Assembly (NCBI GenBank): GCA_027065245.1
Contig: JAMOOS010000171.1
Span: 1-11,118 of the forward strand
Length of the DNA stretch: 11,118 bases
From: Desulfuromonadaceae bacterium
GTDB taxonomy: Bacteria; Desulfobacterota; Desulfuromonadia; Desulfuromonadales; Desulfuromonadaceae
Reading direction: 5' to 3'
Shown here: positions 1 to 8,200 of the stretch, piece after piece
Numbering within the stretch: the first letter of the stretch is position 1
Layout: each line of letters begins with the position of its first letter
Made by a program: the position numbers and the translations under genes
The notes under the pieces: model-generated
The model's database searches: none
Told to the model about the DNA's origin: nothing
Seen by the model: only the letters and a program-made list of their open reading frames with translations

Positions 1-765
1 CGCAAGGTGATCGACGCGGCGCTGGCCGCCGGTAAAAAGGATTTTATCGGCGGCAACTGCACCGTCAGCCTGATGCTGATGGCCATCGGCGGACTGTTCG
101 AGGCCGGAGTGGTGGAGTGGGTTTCATCCATGACTTATCAGGCCGCCTCCGGTGCCGGTGCACCCAACATGCGCGAACTGCTGGCGCAGATGGGGGTGCT
201 TAACGCCGCAGTAGCCGATCTTCTCGCCGATCCGGCGGCGGCTATCCTAGATATCGATCGCCAGGTTACCGCCACCATGCGTTCCGACGCCATGCCGGTG
301 GACGCCTTCGGTTATCCGCTGGCAGGCAGTGTGCTGCCGTGGATCGATCGCGAGGTGGAGGACGGCCAGAGCCGCGAGGAGTGGAAAGGGCTGGTGGAGA
401 CCAACAAGATTCTCGGCACCACCACGCCAATTCCCATCGACGGCATCTGCGTGCGTATCGGTTCCATGCGTTGTCACAGCCAGGCTCTTACCATCAAGCT
501 CAACAGCGATGTACCGATAGATGAAATTGAACAGATGCTGGCGCAGCACAACCAGTGGGGCAAGTTTGTCCCCAACACCAAGCAGGCCACCCTGGAGCAG
601 CTCACACCCTGCGCCGTTTCCGGCACCCTCACGGTGCCGGTGGGGCGGGTGCGCAAGATGAAAATGGGGCCGCAGTACCTCAGCGCCTTTACCTGCGGCG
701 ATCAACTGCTGTGGGGTGCGGCGGAACCACTGCGGCGCATGCTGCGCATAGTGCGCGAAGCGTAA
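1..765 (+). CDS. asd: Aspartate-semialdehyde dehydrogenase, 5'-truncated by window edge
   Basis: This enzyme makes L-aspartate 4-semialdehyde from aspartyl phosphate with NADPH in the cytoplasm, the branch point to lysine/diaminopimelate, threonine and methionine. The frame is open from base 1, so the true start lies outside the window and the last 254 codons are present. The family is about 370 residues, so the missing part is the N-terminal nucleotide-binding half with its glycine loop. Visible landmarks are GGNCTVSLMLM with the catalytic cysteine at codon 20 (bases 58-60), SREEWKG followed by ETNKIL, and VRIGSMRCHSQ, which holds the substrate-binding arginine (454-456) and the catalytic histidine (475-477). 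The C-terminal GDQLLWGAAEPLRRMLR is nearly the E. coli sequence. It is the E. coli-type Asd rather than the shorter Gram-positive type. Base composition is clearly GC-rich (37 of the first 60 bases are G or C), unlike the convergent neighbour. The identification is secure; nothing suggests it is linked to the efflux genes. Confidence 0.97.
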   Translation, partial: RKVIDAALAAGKKDFIGGNCTVSLMLMAIGGLFEAGVVEWVSSMTYQAASGAGAPNMRELLAQMGVLNAAVADLLADPAAAILDIDRQVTATMRSDAMPVDAFGYPLAGSVLPWIDREVEDGQSREEWKGLVETNKILGTTTPIPIDGICVRIGSMRCHSQALTIKLNSDVPIDEIEQMLAQHNQWGKFVPNTKQATLEQLTPCAVSGTLTVPVGRVRKMKMGPQYLSAFTCGDQLLWGAAEPLRRMLRIVREA

Positions 766-794
766 TGCGCCCCCGCGCCACATGATACATTGCC

Positions 795-828
795 AAAGAG
801 TGCAGCGGAACGGTTCGCTGCACTCTTT
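795..828. terminator. Stem-loop between convergent genes, probable bidirectional terminator
   Basis: Bases 795-807 (AAAGAGTGCAGCG) are perfectly complementary to 816-828, giving a 13-bp stem with an 8-base loop. It lies 29 bp after the asd stop and 19 bp after the stop of the minus-strand MFS gene, exactly where a shared terminator is expected. The stem's outer A/T pairs give three T residues at its 3' side on either strand, but no long U-tract follows, so termination strength is uncertain. Confidence 0.75.
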
Positions 829-847
829 GTGGTATCTAAACAGCCCT

Positions 848-2425
848 CTAAAGTATTTTTCTCTGCCGCCGCGCTTCTACAAACAACAGCACCAGAAAGA
901 AACTGCCAAGTGCCCCATAATAGGCGGTATGGCGAAAAGTGTCCTGAAAGGCAAAGCTGGTGGATTGAACACTTTGAATCCCACCTAAAAATATATGGCT
1001 GTGGGCCCTGGCTGCATCGCACGTCATTATGCCGGATACTTTATCGGCAGTGGTGCTGATAAAGTTTTGTACATAGCCATAGTTTTGCATGTCCGCTATC
1101 CCCTCATAATGGACTGCGCGACGCATCTCGAGGGTGTTTGTTGCCAGTGCCGTACCCAATGATCCTCCCAGAAAGCGCATATAGTGCATTATACTTACCC
1201 CCTGGGCAGTTTGCGGGCCCAATGTGCCTAGTGCCATAGCCGAAAGGGGCGCAAAAAAAGAACCCAGGGCAATTCCGAGGGGGATGGTCAACAGAGCCGC
1301 ATATAGCGAAGGGGTGTAGTAATTTATCGATGGGATCAGATAATAGCTGGTTACAAGATAGAGGGTAGTACTGAATGCCAACACCGATTTTGGGCCGTAG
1401 CGATCGCTTAATATTCCGGCGAGAGGTGACAAAATCGCGATAAAAATAGCGAACGCCAACATATGAAGGCCAGTATCAAAGGTGCCGAGTTTTTTTAGTG
1501 TTTCGTAATACAGCGGTAATAGATAGAAGATTTGGTAGATGGATAGTCCCAGAACTAAAAAATAAAATCCTATCGAAAAACTGTATTGTCGGTTTTTGAA
1601 AAGCGTTAAGTCAATAAGGGGATGCTTGCTGAACATCTCTGACAGAACGTAAAGAATAAATGAAATTGCCGCCAGCGCGCCAAGGATAACGATAATGTTA
1701 GACTGCCTCCAGCCTAACTGTTGCCCTTTGGAAAGCAGAATCAAGAGTGAAGCGGTAAAACCGGCGATAAAAAAATAACTGACAAAGTTGAAATGTAATT
1801 TTTGCCGGTGGCGCACCATAATGGGTAAGAATGCCGCTGCGGCAACCAGATTTAAAATCCCTGTGGGCAGGTTGATGTAGAATACCCAGCGCCAGGTGAG
1901 ATGCTCGGTAATCCAGCCGCCTACTGTCGGTCCTAACGATGGCGCAAAGCTGACTCCCATGGCGTAAATACCCATAGCGAGACCATGTTTTTGTGGTGGA
2001 TAAATGGCAAATAACATAGTTTGTGCGCTGGCCATGATGAATGCCTCGCCCATTCCCTGGATTATGCGCGCCCCCACCATTGTCGATAACGAATTGGAAA
2101 TACCGCACAGTACGCTGGCAGTGGTGAATACCAACATGCCAACGATAAAAACATTTTTCAGACCGATAACTTTACTGAGACTGTGGGTCAGCAGTAATCC
2201 AATCGCCGCCGAAGTCATGTAAGCAGTAATTACCCATTGAACCCCGTACAGGTCGGTAGATAATGGGCCCATCATCTTGGGAATGACTACGTCAACTATA
2301 GTGGTATCCAAAATGGCCATAAACGCACCAACCATAATTATTATGGTTAAAAAAATGCGATAGCCAGTTGATATCTGCTCATATACAGGTTGTTCGTCGG
2401 GGTTGCCCTGCGGCGCTGCGGTCAT
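848..2425 (-). CDS. EmrB/QacA-like MFS drug efflux transporter (DHA2, 14 TM)
   Basis: A proton-driven drug:H+ antiporter of the inner membrane, 525 residues, the usual size for the 14-helix DHA2 group. Family landmarks are LDTTIVDVVIP at the end of helix 1 (Asp40), WVITAYM at helix 2, GARIIQGMGEAF, and the antiporter motif C, which ends in GPTVGGW at residues 165-171 and is followed by WRWVFYINLP. The rest is a regular series of hydrophobic helices ending in a basic tail. The start leaves only 2 bp after the stop of the upstream EmrA-like adaptor, so the two are an EmrAB-type pair and probably translationally coupled. The ribosome site is weak (an AAAAGA-like stretch before an AT-rich spacer). 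The gene is AT-rich in places: only 19 of 60 bases at 1561-1620 are G or C. It is the last gene of the operon. Drug-type substrates are inferred from the family and the real substrate cannot be told. Confidence 0.93.
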   Translation of the reverse strand: MTAAPQGNPDEQPVYEQISTGYRIFLTIIIMVGAFMAILDTTIVDVVIPKMMGPLSTDLYGVQWVITAYMTSAAIGLLLTHSLSKVIGLKNVFIVGMLVFTTASVLCGISNSLSTMVGARIIQGMGEAFIMASAQTMLFAIYPPQKHGLAMGIYAMGVSFAPSLGPTVGGWITEHLTWRWVFYINLPTGILNLVAAAAFLPIMVRHRQKLHFNFVSYFFIAGFTASLLILLSKGQQLGWRQSNIIVILGALAAISFILYVLSEMFSKHPLIDLTLFKNRQYSFSIGFYFLVLGLSIYQIFYLLPLYYETLKKLGTFDTGLHMLAFAIFIAILSPLAGILSDRYGPKSVLAFSTTLYLVTSYYLIPSINYYTPSLYAALLTIPLGIALGSFFAPLSAMALGTLGPQTAQGVSIMHYMRFLGGSLGTALATNTLEMRRAVHYEGIADMQNYGYVQNFISTTADKVSGIMTCDAARAHSHIFLGGIQSVQSTSFAFQDTFRHTAYYGALGSFFLVLLFVEARRQRKIL

Positions 2426-2427
2426 GA

Positions 2428-3600
2428 TTATATATCTTTTGAGGCTTGCTTGAACTGGCGTTCAATTTCAATCTCTGCGCCCATGCCTACGCGCAAACGG
2501 TTAATATCGCCTGAGGTGATGTTGACGCGCACCGGTATGCGCTGCGCTACCTTGGTAAATTCACCGGCGGAGATGTCGCGCGGTGCCAGGGCGAAGGTAG
2601 CGGCAGAGGCGGGGAGGACGCAATCGACAACACCGGTGTATTTGCTGTCAGGGTAGGCATCAAGCGTTATTTGCGCCGGTGCCCCTGGTACTACTCCCGC
2701 CAGCTTTTGTTCCTCAAGCAATGCAACAATATATATATCCTGCGGATTCAGCAGCGAGACAACCGCTTTTTGTGGCGAAGTTAACGCTCCGGCAGTTGCA
2801 AAACGTTTGGCTACCCTGCCGGAAATCGGGCTTTTTAAAACACAATGGTTGAGATCGTTATGAGCATTGGCCAGCGCGGCGTCAACCTCTTTTATCTGTT
2901 CGTTCAAGGTTTCAATCTCTTTTTCAACTTCAGCGATCTGCAGTGTTTTTGCCCGTGCCAGGGCTTCGCGCTGGCGGGCGATGGTGATACCGGCAGCGAT
3001 GGCGGCGACCTGTTTTTTCAAGGCGGCCTGATTCATCCGTGTAGCGCGCAGCTTGCTGGAGATGTTTTCAGCCTTGGTTAGTGCAACTGCCTTGCTTGCG
3101 GCAAGATCGCTATAGCGCCGACTGTCATGGGACAGCTGCTGGATCTCGATATCCAAAGCGGCGACATTGGCCTGGGCTGCCTGTTTTTGTTTGACCAATT
3201 CGTTTATTTTAAGGTGGGCGATTTGCACGTTCAGGTCAACCTCTTTGCGCAAGCGCCGCAGGAACAGTTTTTTGGTTTGTTGTAACTTTTGTATTTTACC
3301 TAACCTGGCTTTTAGCTGTGCCACTTGTAGCTTGTAAGGGGTGGCGTCGATACGGGCAATAACCTCATCTTTACTAACGCTGTCGCCATCCTTTTTGTTC
3401 ATGGCCACAATACGCCCGCTAACGCGATCAAAACCAACAGTTACCAGGCTGTCTGTGCGCACGAACACCGCATCGGTTACTGCAAAGGCGATGCGGTGGC
3501 GAATAAAGCGTACCGTCAATATCACAATGATAGCTAATATGATGACAAGAATTGCGGCAGCAATAATTTTTTTCGGTGATTTTTTAGTTGATTCAGTCAT
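2428..3600 (-). CDS. EmrA/HlyD-family periplasmic adaptor for the MFS pump
   Basis: A membrane-fusion protein of 390 residues that would bridge the adjacent MFS pump to an outer-membrane channel. A short basic cytoplasmic tail precedes one membrane anchor (about residues 12-30). The first half of the lipoyl-like domain follows (about 53-85, with SGRIV and a GDSVSKDEVIARID segment), then a long Lys/Gln/Ala-rich coiled-coil hairpin (about 90-250), then the second lipoyl half with LKSPISGRV (255-263). The C-terminal beta-barrel contains KVAQRIPVRV, matching the EmrA signature region. Unlike the AcrA-like protein of the same operon it is anchored by a helix and has no lipobox. It starts 24 bp after the channel gene's stop. 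No clear Shine-Dalgarno is visible before this ATG (the preceding bases are a run of A and mixed sequence), so translation may depend on coupling to the gene upstream. Confidence 0.92.
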   Translation of the reverse strand: MTESTKKSPKKIIAAAILVIILAIIVILTVRFIRHRIAFAVTDAVFVRTDSLVTVGFDRVSGRIVAMNKKDGDSVSKDEVIARIDATPYKLQVAQLKARLGKIQKLQQTKKLFLRRLRKEVDLNVQIAHLKINELVKQKQAAQANVAALDIEIQQLSHDSRRYSDLAASKAVALTKAENISSKLRATRMNQAALKKQVAAIAAGITIARQREALARAKTLQIAEVEKEIETLNEQIKEVDAALANAHNDLNHCVLKSPISGRVAKRFATAGALTSPQKAVVSLLNPQDIYIVALLEEQKLAGVVPGAPAQITLDAYPDSKYTGVVDCVLPASAATFALAPRDISAGEFTKVAQRIPVRVNITSGDINRLRVGMGAEIEIERQFKQASKDI

Positions 3601-3624
3601 TTAGTTCAGTGCTTTTTCAAGTTG

Positions 3625-5025
3625 TCAATTGGTGCCGCCACCGAGTACCGCATACAGATGAGCCTGATTGGCCCGCTTGGCCAGATTGAGTGAGATAAGC
3701 CCCTGTTCGGCAGCGAACTGTGCCTGCTGTGCCGCAAGCACCCCCAGATAGCTGTCAAGCCCTTCGGTGTAGCGCTGTTGACTCAGGGTGCAGGCTTTTT
3801 TTGTCGCCGCCAGTAGGCGGCGTTGTGCCGCTATTTGTCGGTCGATTGTTCCTTGCACAGCCAAAGCATCGGCAACTTCTTTGAAGGCTGTTTGGACACT
3901 TTTCTCATACTGTGTCAAGGCGATTTTGCGCTCTGCTTTACTAACGCGATAGGCGGCCCAGACACGGGCATCAAAAATGGGCATAACAATTTGTGGGGCA
4001 AACTTCCACGCGCCGGAACCCGCGTCAAACAAACCGTCAAGTTCACTGCTGGCACTACCACCACTGGCGGTCAAGGCGATGCGGGGGAAAAAGGCTGCCC
4101 GGGCCGCACCGATATAGGCGTTGGCCCCTTTCAAACGATGCTCAGCGGCTTTTATATCAGGTCTGTTCAACAGCAGATCTGACGGTAACCCGGCGTTTAT
4201 GCTCTCTGGCGCCGCAACAGCGGCCAGGTTTTCAGGCAGTAACGTGGCGGGTACCGTGGTTCCAGCCAGCAGATTCAGGGCGTTTAAGTCCTTGGCAACC
4301 TGTTGCTGATAGTTGGCTACGGCGGCTTGCGCTGTTGCAACCGGTATCCGTGCCTGTTGCAGATCAAGCTCAGTTCCCAGCCCGGCGTCCAGCAGTTTGC
4401 TGACCAATGTGTATGATTGTTGCCGGGTATTTAATATGTTTTGCGCCAGTTGCAGATTTTGTTTGTCTGCTGCCAGTTTGAAATAAGTTGTGGCGATGTT
4501 AGCCACCAGTGATATCTGTACCCCACGGCGTATCTCCTCTGTTGCCAGATATTCCTGCAAGGCGCGATCTTTCAAACTGCGGATGCGCCCGAAAAGATCC
4601 AGCTCCCAGGCGGCAACTCCCGCGTTTACCGCGTAGCTCGATTGGATCATCGATTTGCGCGTTGGTGAGAGATCGGCGGGTAATCTCTCGCGATCGCCAC
4701 CGGCTGCCAAATCTACAGCGGGAAATAACTCTGCCCGTTGCACGCCGTACAATCCTTTAACCCGTTCCACGTTGAGTATTGCCAGGCGCAAGTCACGGTT
4801 GTTGGCCAGTGCCATATCAATAATCTGTAACAGATTTTTGTCACCGAAAAATTGCTGGCGTGTCATTGTGTCGACAGCGGGGTTATTACCGTTGTTCTTA
4901 TATGCGTCCCCTTGGGGCCACTGCCGGGGCGTGGGCGCCTGGGGCTGTGAGAATTTGGGGGCAAGGGAACAGCCGCTCATAAATATGCTAACTGCTGCCA
5001 GCAGCAATAATATGTGTTTATTCAT
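3625..5025 (-). CDS. Outer-membrane efflux channel lipoprotein (NodT/OprM family)
   Basis: The TolC-like exit duct of a tripartite pump, 466 residues from the chosen start, normal for the family. The N-terminus MNKHILLLLAAVSIFMSGC is a lipoprotein signal with the lipidated cysteine at residue 19. Family landmarks are SLAPKF just after the cysteine, WELDLFGRIRSL, LLLNRPDIKAAEHRLKGAN, then IGAARAAFFPRIALTASGG, and near the end YEKSVQTAFKEVADAL. The two repeats of helical barrel and strand region are both present. The start at 5025 is preferred over an in-frame ATG 11 codons earlier (5058). It puts the signal peptide at the very N-terminus and has a GGAGG eight bases before it. It overlaps the RND pump's stop by 8 bp (ATGAATAA), which suggests translational coupling. 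It is the only channel gene visible, sitting between an RND and an MFS pump. Confidence 0.94.
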   Translation of the reverse strand: MNKHILLLLAAVSIFMSGCSLAPKFSQPQAPTPRQWPQGDAYKNNGNNPAVDTMTRQQFFGDKNLLQIIDMALANNRDLRLAILNVERVKGLYGVQRAELFPAVDLAAGGDRERLPADLSPTRKSMIQSSYAVNAGVAAWELDLFGRIRSLKDRALQEYLATEEIRRGVQISLVANIATTYFKLAADKQNLQLAQNILNTRQQSYTLVSKLLDAGLGTELDLQQARIPVATAQAAVANYQQQVAKDLNALNLLAGTTVPATLLPENLAAVAAPESINAGLPSDLLLNRPDIKAAEHRLKGANAYIGAARAAFFPRIALTASGGSASSELDGLFDAGSGAWKFAPQIVMPIFDARVWAAYRVSKAERKIALTQYEKSVQTAFKEVADALAVQGTIDRQIAAQRRLLAATKKACTLSQQRYTEGLDSYLGVLAAQQAQFAAEQGLISLNLAKRANQAHLYAVLGGGTN

Positions 5026-8000
5026 CTGTTTTGCCTCCAGTGCTATTATTTTCAACATACTTCATGGTTACTTTTTTTCTGTGTCGCCCCATAGCCTTGT
5101 AGATCATCACATAAAACAGTGGCGCAAACAGGGTAACTAAAAGGGTGGATGTTATCATCCCCCCCACAACGCCAGTACCAATGGCCCGTTGTGCCCCCGA
5201 CCCGGCTCCGTTAGCCAGAGCCAGCGGCAGAACTCCAAAGCCAAAAGCTAGTGAAGTCATGATAATCGGCCGCAAACGCAGTCTGGAAGCTTCCAGCGTG
5301 GCCTCGACCAATCCTATCCCTGCATCAACCTTCGCGCGGGCAAATTGTACAATAAGAATGGCGTTCTTGGTGGTTAATCCCAAAGTAATCAACAGACCGA
5401 TCTGGAAATATACATCGTTGGGCATCCCTCTTTGACTTGAAGCAATCACCCCGCCGATGACACCGAGCGGTAGCGTTAGCAAAATGGCAATGGGAATTGG
5501 CCAACTCTCATACAACGCCGCCAGACAGAGAAAGATAGCAAAGATGGAAAAGGCATAAAGTAGCGTAGTCTGAGAACCACCTTGATGTTCTTGATAGGAG
5601 AGCCCGTTCCAGTCGTAGCCGATACCGCGTGGCAGTTTGTTTATTAACTCCTCTATGGCCGCCATCGCCTCACCGGTACTGTGTCCGGGAGCGGGTTCAC
5701 CCCAAATATTAATTGAAGGGAAGGCGTTAAAGCGTTCCAGTTTGGTGGGACCACTTGCCCAGCGCCCGGTGGCAAAAGAAGAAAACGGCACCATCTTGCC
5801 GACATTGTTGCGCACATAGATTTTGTGCAAGTCTGTTGGCAACATGCGGAAAGGCGCATCAAACTGGGCATAGACCTTTTTTACCCGCCCCGCCTCAATA
5901 AAATCGTTAACATAGGCACTACCAAAGGCGGCGGCGATGGTGTTGTGAATGGACGTTATCGGTACTCCAAGCGCACCGGCCTTGTCCCAATCAACATCAA
6001 TAAAATATTCTGCCGCGTCCTCAAGACCGTTGGGGCGTACCCGAACCAGGCGTGGATCCTGTGCGGCCATGCCGAGGAGCTGATTGCGGGCGGCGATTAA
6101 TTTATCGTGACCCAAACCGCCCCGGTCAAGCAATTGCAAATCAAAGCCGGTGGCGTTGCCAAGTTCAATAATCGATGGTGGCGCAAAAGCAAAAACCATC
6201 GCCTCTTTAATCTGGGAGCAAAATCCCATGGTGCGACCAAGCAGCGCCCCAATCTTCAAATCCGGTCGCTGGCGTAATTTCCAATCTTTCATCTTGATAA
6301 AACCGAGGCCGACATTTTGCCCCTGACCAGCGAAACTCATCCCGGCAACAGTCATAAATGATTCAGTAGTATCTTGCTCTGTTTGCAGTATATGGTCGCG
6401 CACTTTTGCCATAACTGCTTTAGTCTGTTCTACGGTAGATCCAGGTGGCAATACCGCCTGAATCAAGACAATTCCCTGATCCTCATCGGGAATATAGCCG
6501 GTTGGCATCTGTTGAAACAGGTAGCCCATGCAGATGACAATCGCCACATATATGGCGATGTAGCGTACTTTTTTAGCCAGAACTCGTCCAACCAGGCGGA
6601 CATACAGATCGCTGGCGCGGGAAAAAGCGCGATCAAACCAGCGGAAAAACGGTCGCAGAAACCAGACGGCTCCATCGGCGGACTGATGCCCCTTGGGAAC
6701 CGGTTTTAGCATCGTGGCACAGAGAACCGGAGTCAACACCAATGCAACGACCACCGACAGCAGCATGGATGAAACAACCGTTATCGAAAACTGGCGATAG
6801 ATAACCCCGGTAGAGCCGGGAAAAAACGCCATGGGCCCGAAGACCGCCGACAGTACCAGTCCGATACCGATTAAGGCGCTGGTGATTTCTTCCATCGACT
6901 TTGCGGCAGCGTCGCGAGGCGTAAGCCCCTCTTCGGCCATCAGACGCTCGACATTTTCTACAACTACAATAGCGTCATCTACCAGCAGTCCAATAGCCAA
7001 TACCATGGCGAACATGGTTAACATATTGATGGAGAAGCCGAACAAGCCCAGCACACCAAATGTCCCCAGCAGAACCACCGGTACCGCGATGGTTGGGATG
7101 ATGGTGGCACGAAAAGTGCCCATAAACAGGTACATGATGATAAAAACCAGCAAAACAGCTTCAAACAAGGTTTTTACCACCTCTTCGATAGCCACCTTGG
7201 TAAACGGAGTGGTATCGTACGGATAGATCACTTTCATACCCGGGGGGAAGTACTTGCTCATCTCTGCCAGTTTTTGCTTGATGGCATTGGCAGTGTCGAG
7301 GGCATTGGCACCGGCAGCTTGACGAATCGCCATGGCGGCAGCAGGTTTGCCGTTGTAGTCGGCAATGATATCGGAACGTTCGGTTCCCATCTTAACAGTA
7401 CCAATATCTTTAATCCGCACTACGGAGCCGTCAGGGTTGGTGCGGATGGGAATATTGGCAAACTGTTCAGGAGTCTGCAACAGGTGCTGGACGATAATGG
7501 AAGCATTCAGGCGTTGACCGGCGGTTGCCGGAGTGCCGCCGAACTGTCCGGCAGAAACCTCAACGTTATAAGCCCGCAACGCCATAATGACATCTTCCAT
7601 GGTCATGTTGTAGCTGGTTAATTTGTCGGGATCAGCCCAGACGCGGATGGCGTGCTGAGTGCCAAAGCTTTCAACTTCACCGACTCCAGGCACGCGTGAA
7701 AGAATTTTTTCCAGATTGGACTGAGCATAATCGCGCAAATCGTCGCCGTTCATGCTGCCATCTTCGGAGATTAAACCGACAATAATCAGGTAGTTTTTGG
7801 TCGATTTGCTAACTTTAACCCCGGAACGTTGTACGGCATCGGGCAAACTGGCCATGGCGAGCTGCAGTTTGTTTTGCACCTTAGACCAGGCAACATCGGG
7901 ATCGGTGCCCGGAGCAAAGGTCAAATTAAGCCGTGATGCCCCCGATGAATTGCTTTCACCCGACAGGTAGATCATGTCATCCAGGCCGGTCATCTTCTGT

Positions 8001-8200
8001 TCGATGATCTGGGTTACGGTATTCTCTACCGTTTCAGCAGAAGCCCCGGGAAAAAATGAGTCGATGGCGATAGCCGGTGGAGCAATGGGCGGATATTGCG
8101 CAATGGGCATGTTGTAGATTGCCAGCCCACCGGCGGTCATCATGATTATGGCGATAACCCAGGCAAAAACCGGGCGTTCGAGAAAGAATTTTGACAACAT
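5018..8200 (-). CDS. AcrB-like RND multidrug efflux pump (HAE1 family)
   Basis: A trimeric, proton-driven inner-membrane pump taking hydrophobic compounds from the periplasm and inner membrane. It is 1060 residues against about 1050 for AcrB/MexB, full length with no frameshift. It opens with FFLERPVFAWVIAI (helix 1) and AQYPPIAPPAI. The proton-relay aspartates are Asp408 and Asp409 in GLLVDDAIVVVENVER (helix 4), and the relay lysine is Lys945 in GLTTKNAILIVQFA (helix 10). The periplasmic part holds SFAGQGQNVGLGF and IIELGNATGFDLQLLDRGGLGH, matching the AcrB drug-binding porter domain, plus YVNDFIEAGRVKKVY. The C-terminal GAGSGAQRAIGTGVVGGM is typical. All key residues are present, so it should be active and belongs to the drug-type (HAE1), not the metal-type (CusA), group. 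The start shares one base with the adaptor's stop (TAATG) and has GGGGAGG six bases before it (8207-8213). Confidence 0.97.
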   Translation of the reverse strand: MLSKFFLERPVFAWVIAIIMMTAGGLAIYNMPIAQYPPIAPPAIAIDSFFPGASAETVENTVTQIIEQKMTGLDDMIYLSGESNSSGASRLNLTFAPGTDPDVAWSKVQNKLQLAMASLPDAVQRSGVKVSKSTKNYLIIVGLISEDGSMNGDDLRDYAQSNLEKILSRVPGVGEVESFGTQHAIRVWADPDKLTSYNMTMEDVIMALRAYNVEVSAGQFGGTPATAGQRLNASIIVQHLLQTPEQFANIPIRTNPDGSVVRIKDIGTVKMGTERSDIIADYNGKPAAAMAIRQAAGANALDTANAIKQKLAEMSKYFPPGMKVIYPYDTTPFTKVAIEEVVKTLFEAVLLVFIIMYLFMGTFRATIIPTIAVPVVLLGTFGVLGLFGFSINMLTMFAMVLAIGLLVDDAIVVVENVERLMAEEGLTPRDAAAKSMEEITSALIGIGLVLSAVFGPMAFFPGSTGVIYRQFSITVVSSMLLSVVVALVLTPVLCATMLKPVPKGHQSADGAVWFLRPFFRWFDRAFSRASDLYVRLVGRVLAKKVRYIAIYVAIVICMGYLFQQMPTGYIPDEDQGIVLIQAVLPPGSTVEQTKAVMAKVRDHILQTEQDTTESFMTVAGMSFAGQGQNVGLGFIKMKDWKLRQRPDLKIGALLGRTMGFCSQIKEAMVFAFAPPSIIELGNATGFDLQLLDRGGLGHDKLIAARNQLLGMAAQDPRLVRVRPNGLEDAAEYFIDVDWDKAGALGVPITSIHNTIAAAFGSAYVNDFIEAGRVKKVYAQFDAPFRMLPTDLHKIYVRNNVGKMVPFSSFATGRWASGPTKLERFNAFPSINIWGEPAPGHSTGEAMAAIEELINKLPRGIGYDWNGLSYQEHQGGSQTTLLYAFSIFAIFLCLAALYESWPIPIAILLTLPLGVIGGVIASSQRGMPNDVYFQIGLLITLGLTTKNAILIVQFARAKVDAGIGLVEATLEASRLRLRPIIMTSLAFGFGVLPLALANGAGSGAQRAIGTGVVGGMITSTLLVTLFAPLFYVMIYKAMGRHRKKVTMKYVENNSTGGKTDE
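5034..5038 (-). promoter_or_regulatory. Ribosome binding site deciding the channel-gene start
   Basis: GGAGG on the minus strand, eight bases before the ATG at 5025 and inside the end of the RND gene. It supports the 5025 start rather than 5058, which has the signal peptide too far inside the protein. Confidence 0.7.

Noticed and set aside
247..783. A 178-codon open frame on the minus strand opposite asd
   Set aside because: It lies antisense to a clearly recognisable asd and its sequence (rich in His, Arg, Gly, Ala) has no family features; it is a by-product of the GC-rich coding strand.
3823..4403. Overlapping + strand open frames of 119 and 136 codons inside the channel gene
   Set aside because: They are antisense to a well-supported NodT-family gene and have no features of their own.
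3625..5058. A longer channel-protein start at 5058 adding 11 residues
   Set aside because: The signal peptide and lipobox fit the 5025 start, which has GGAGG at correct spacing.
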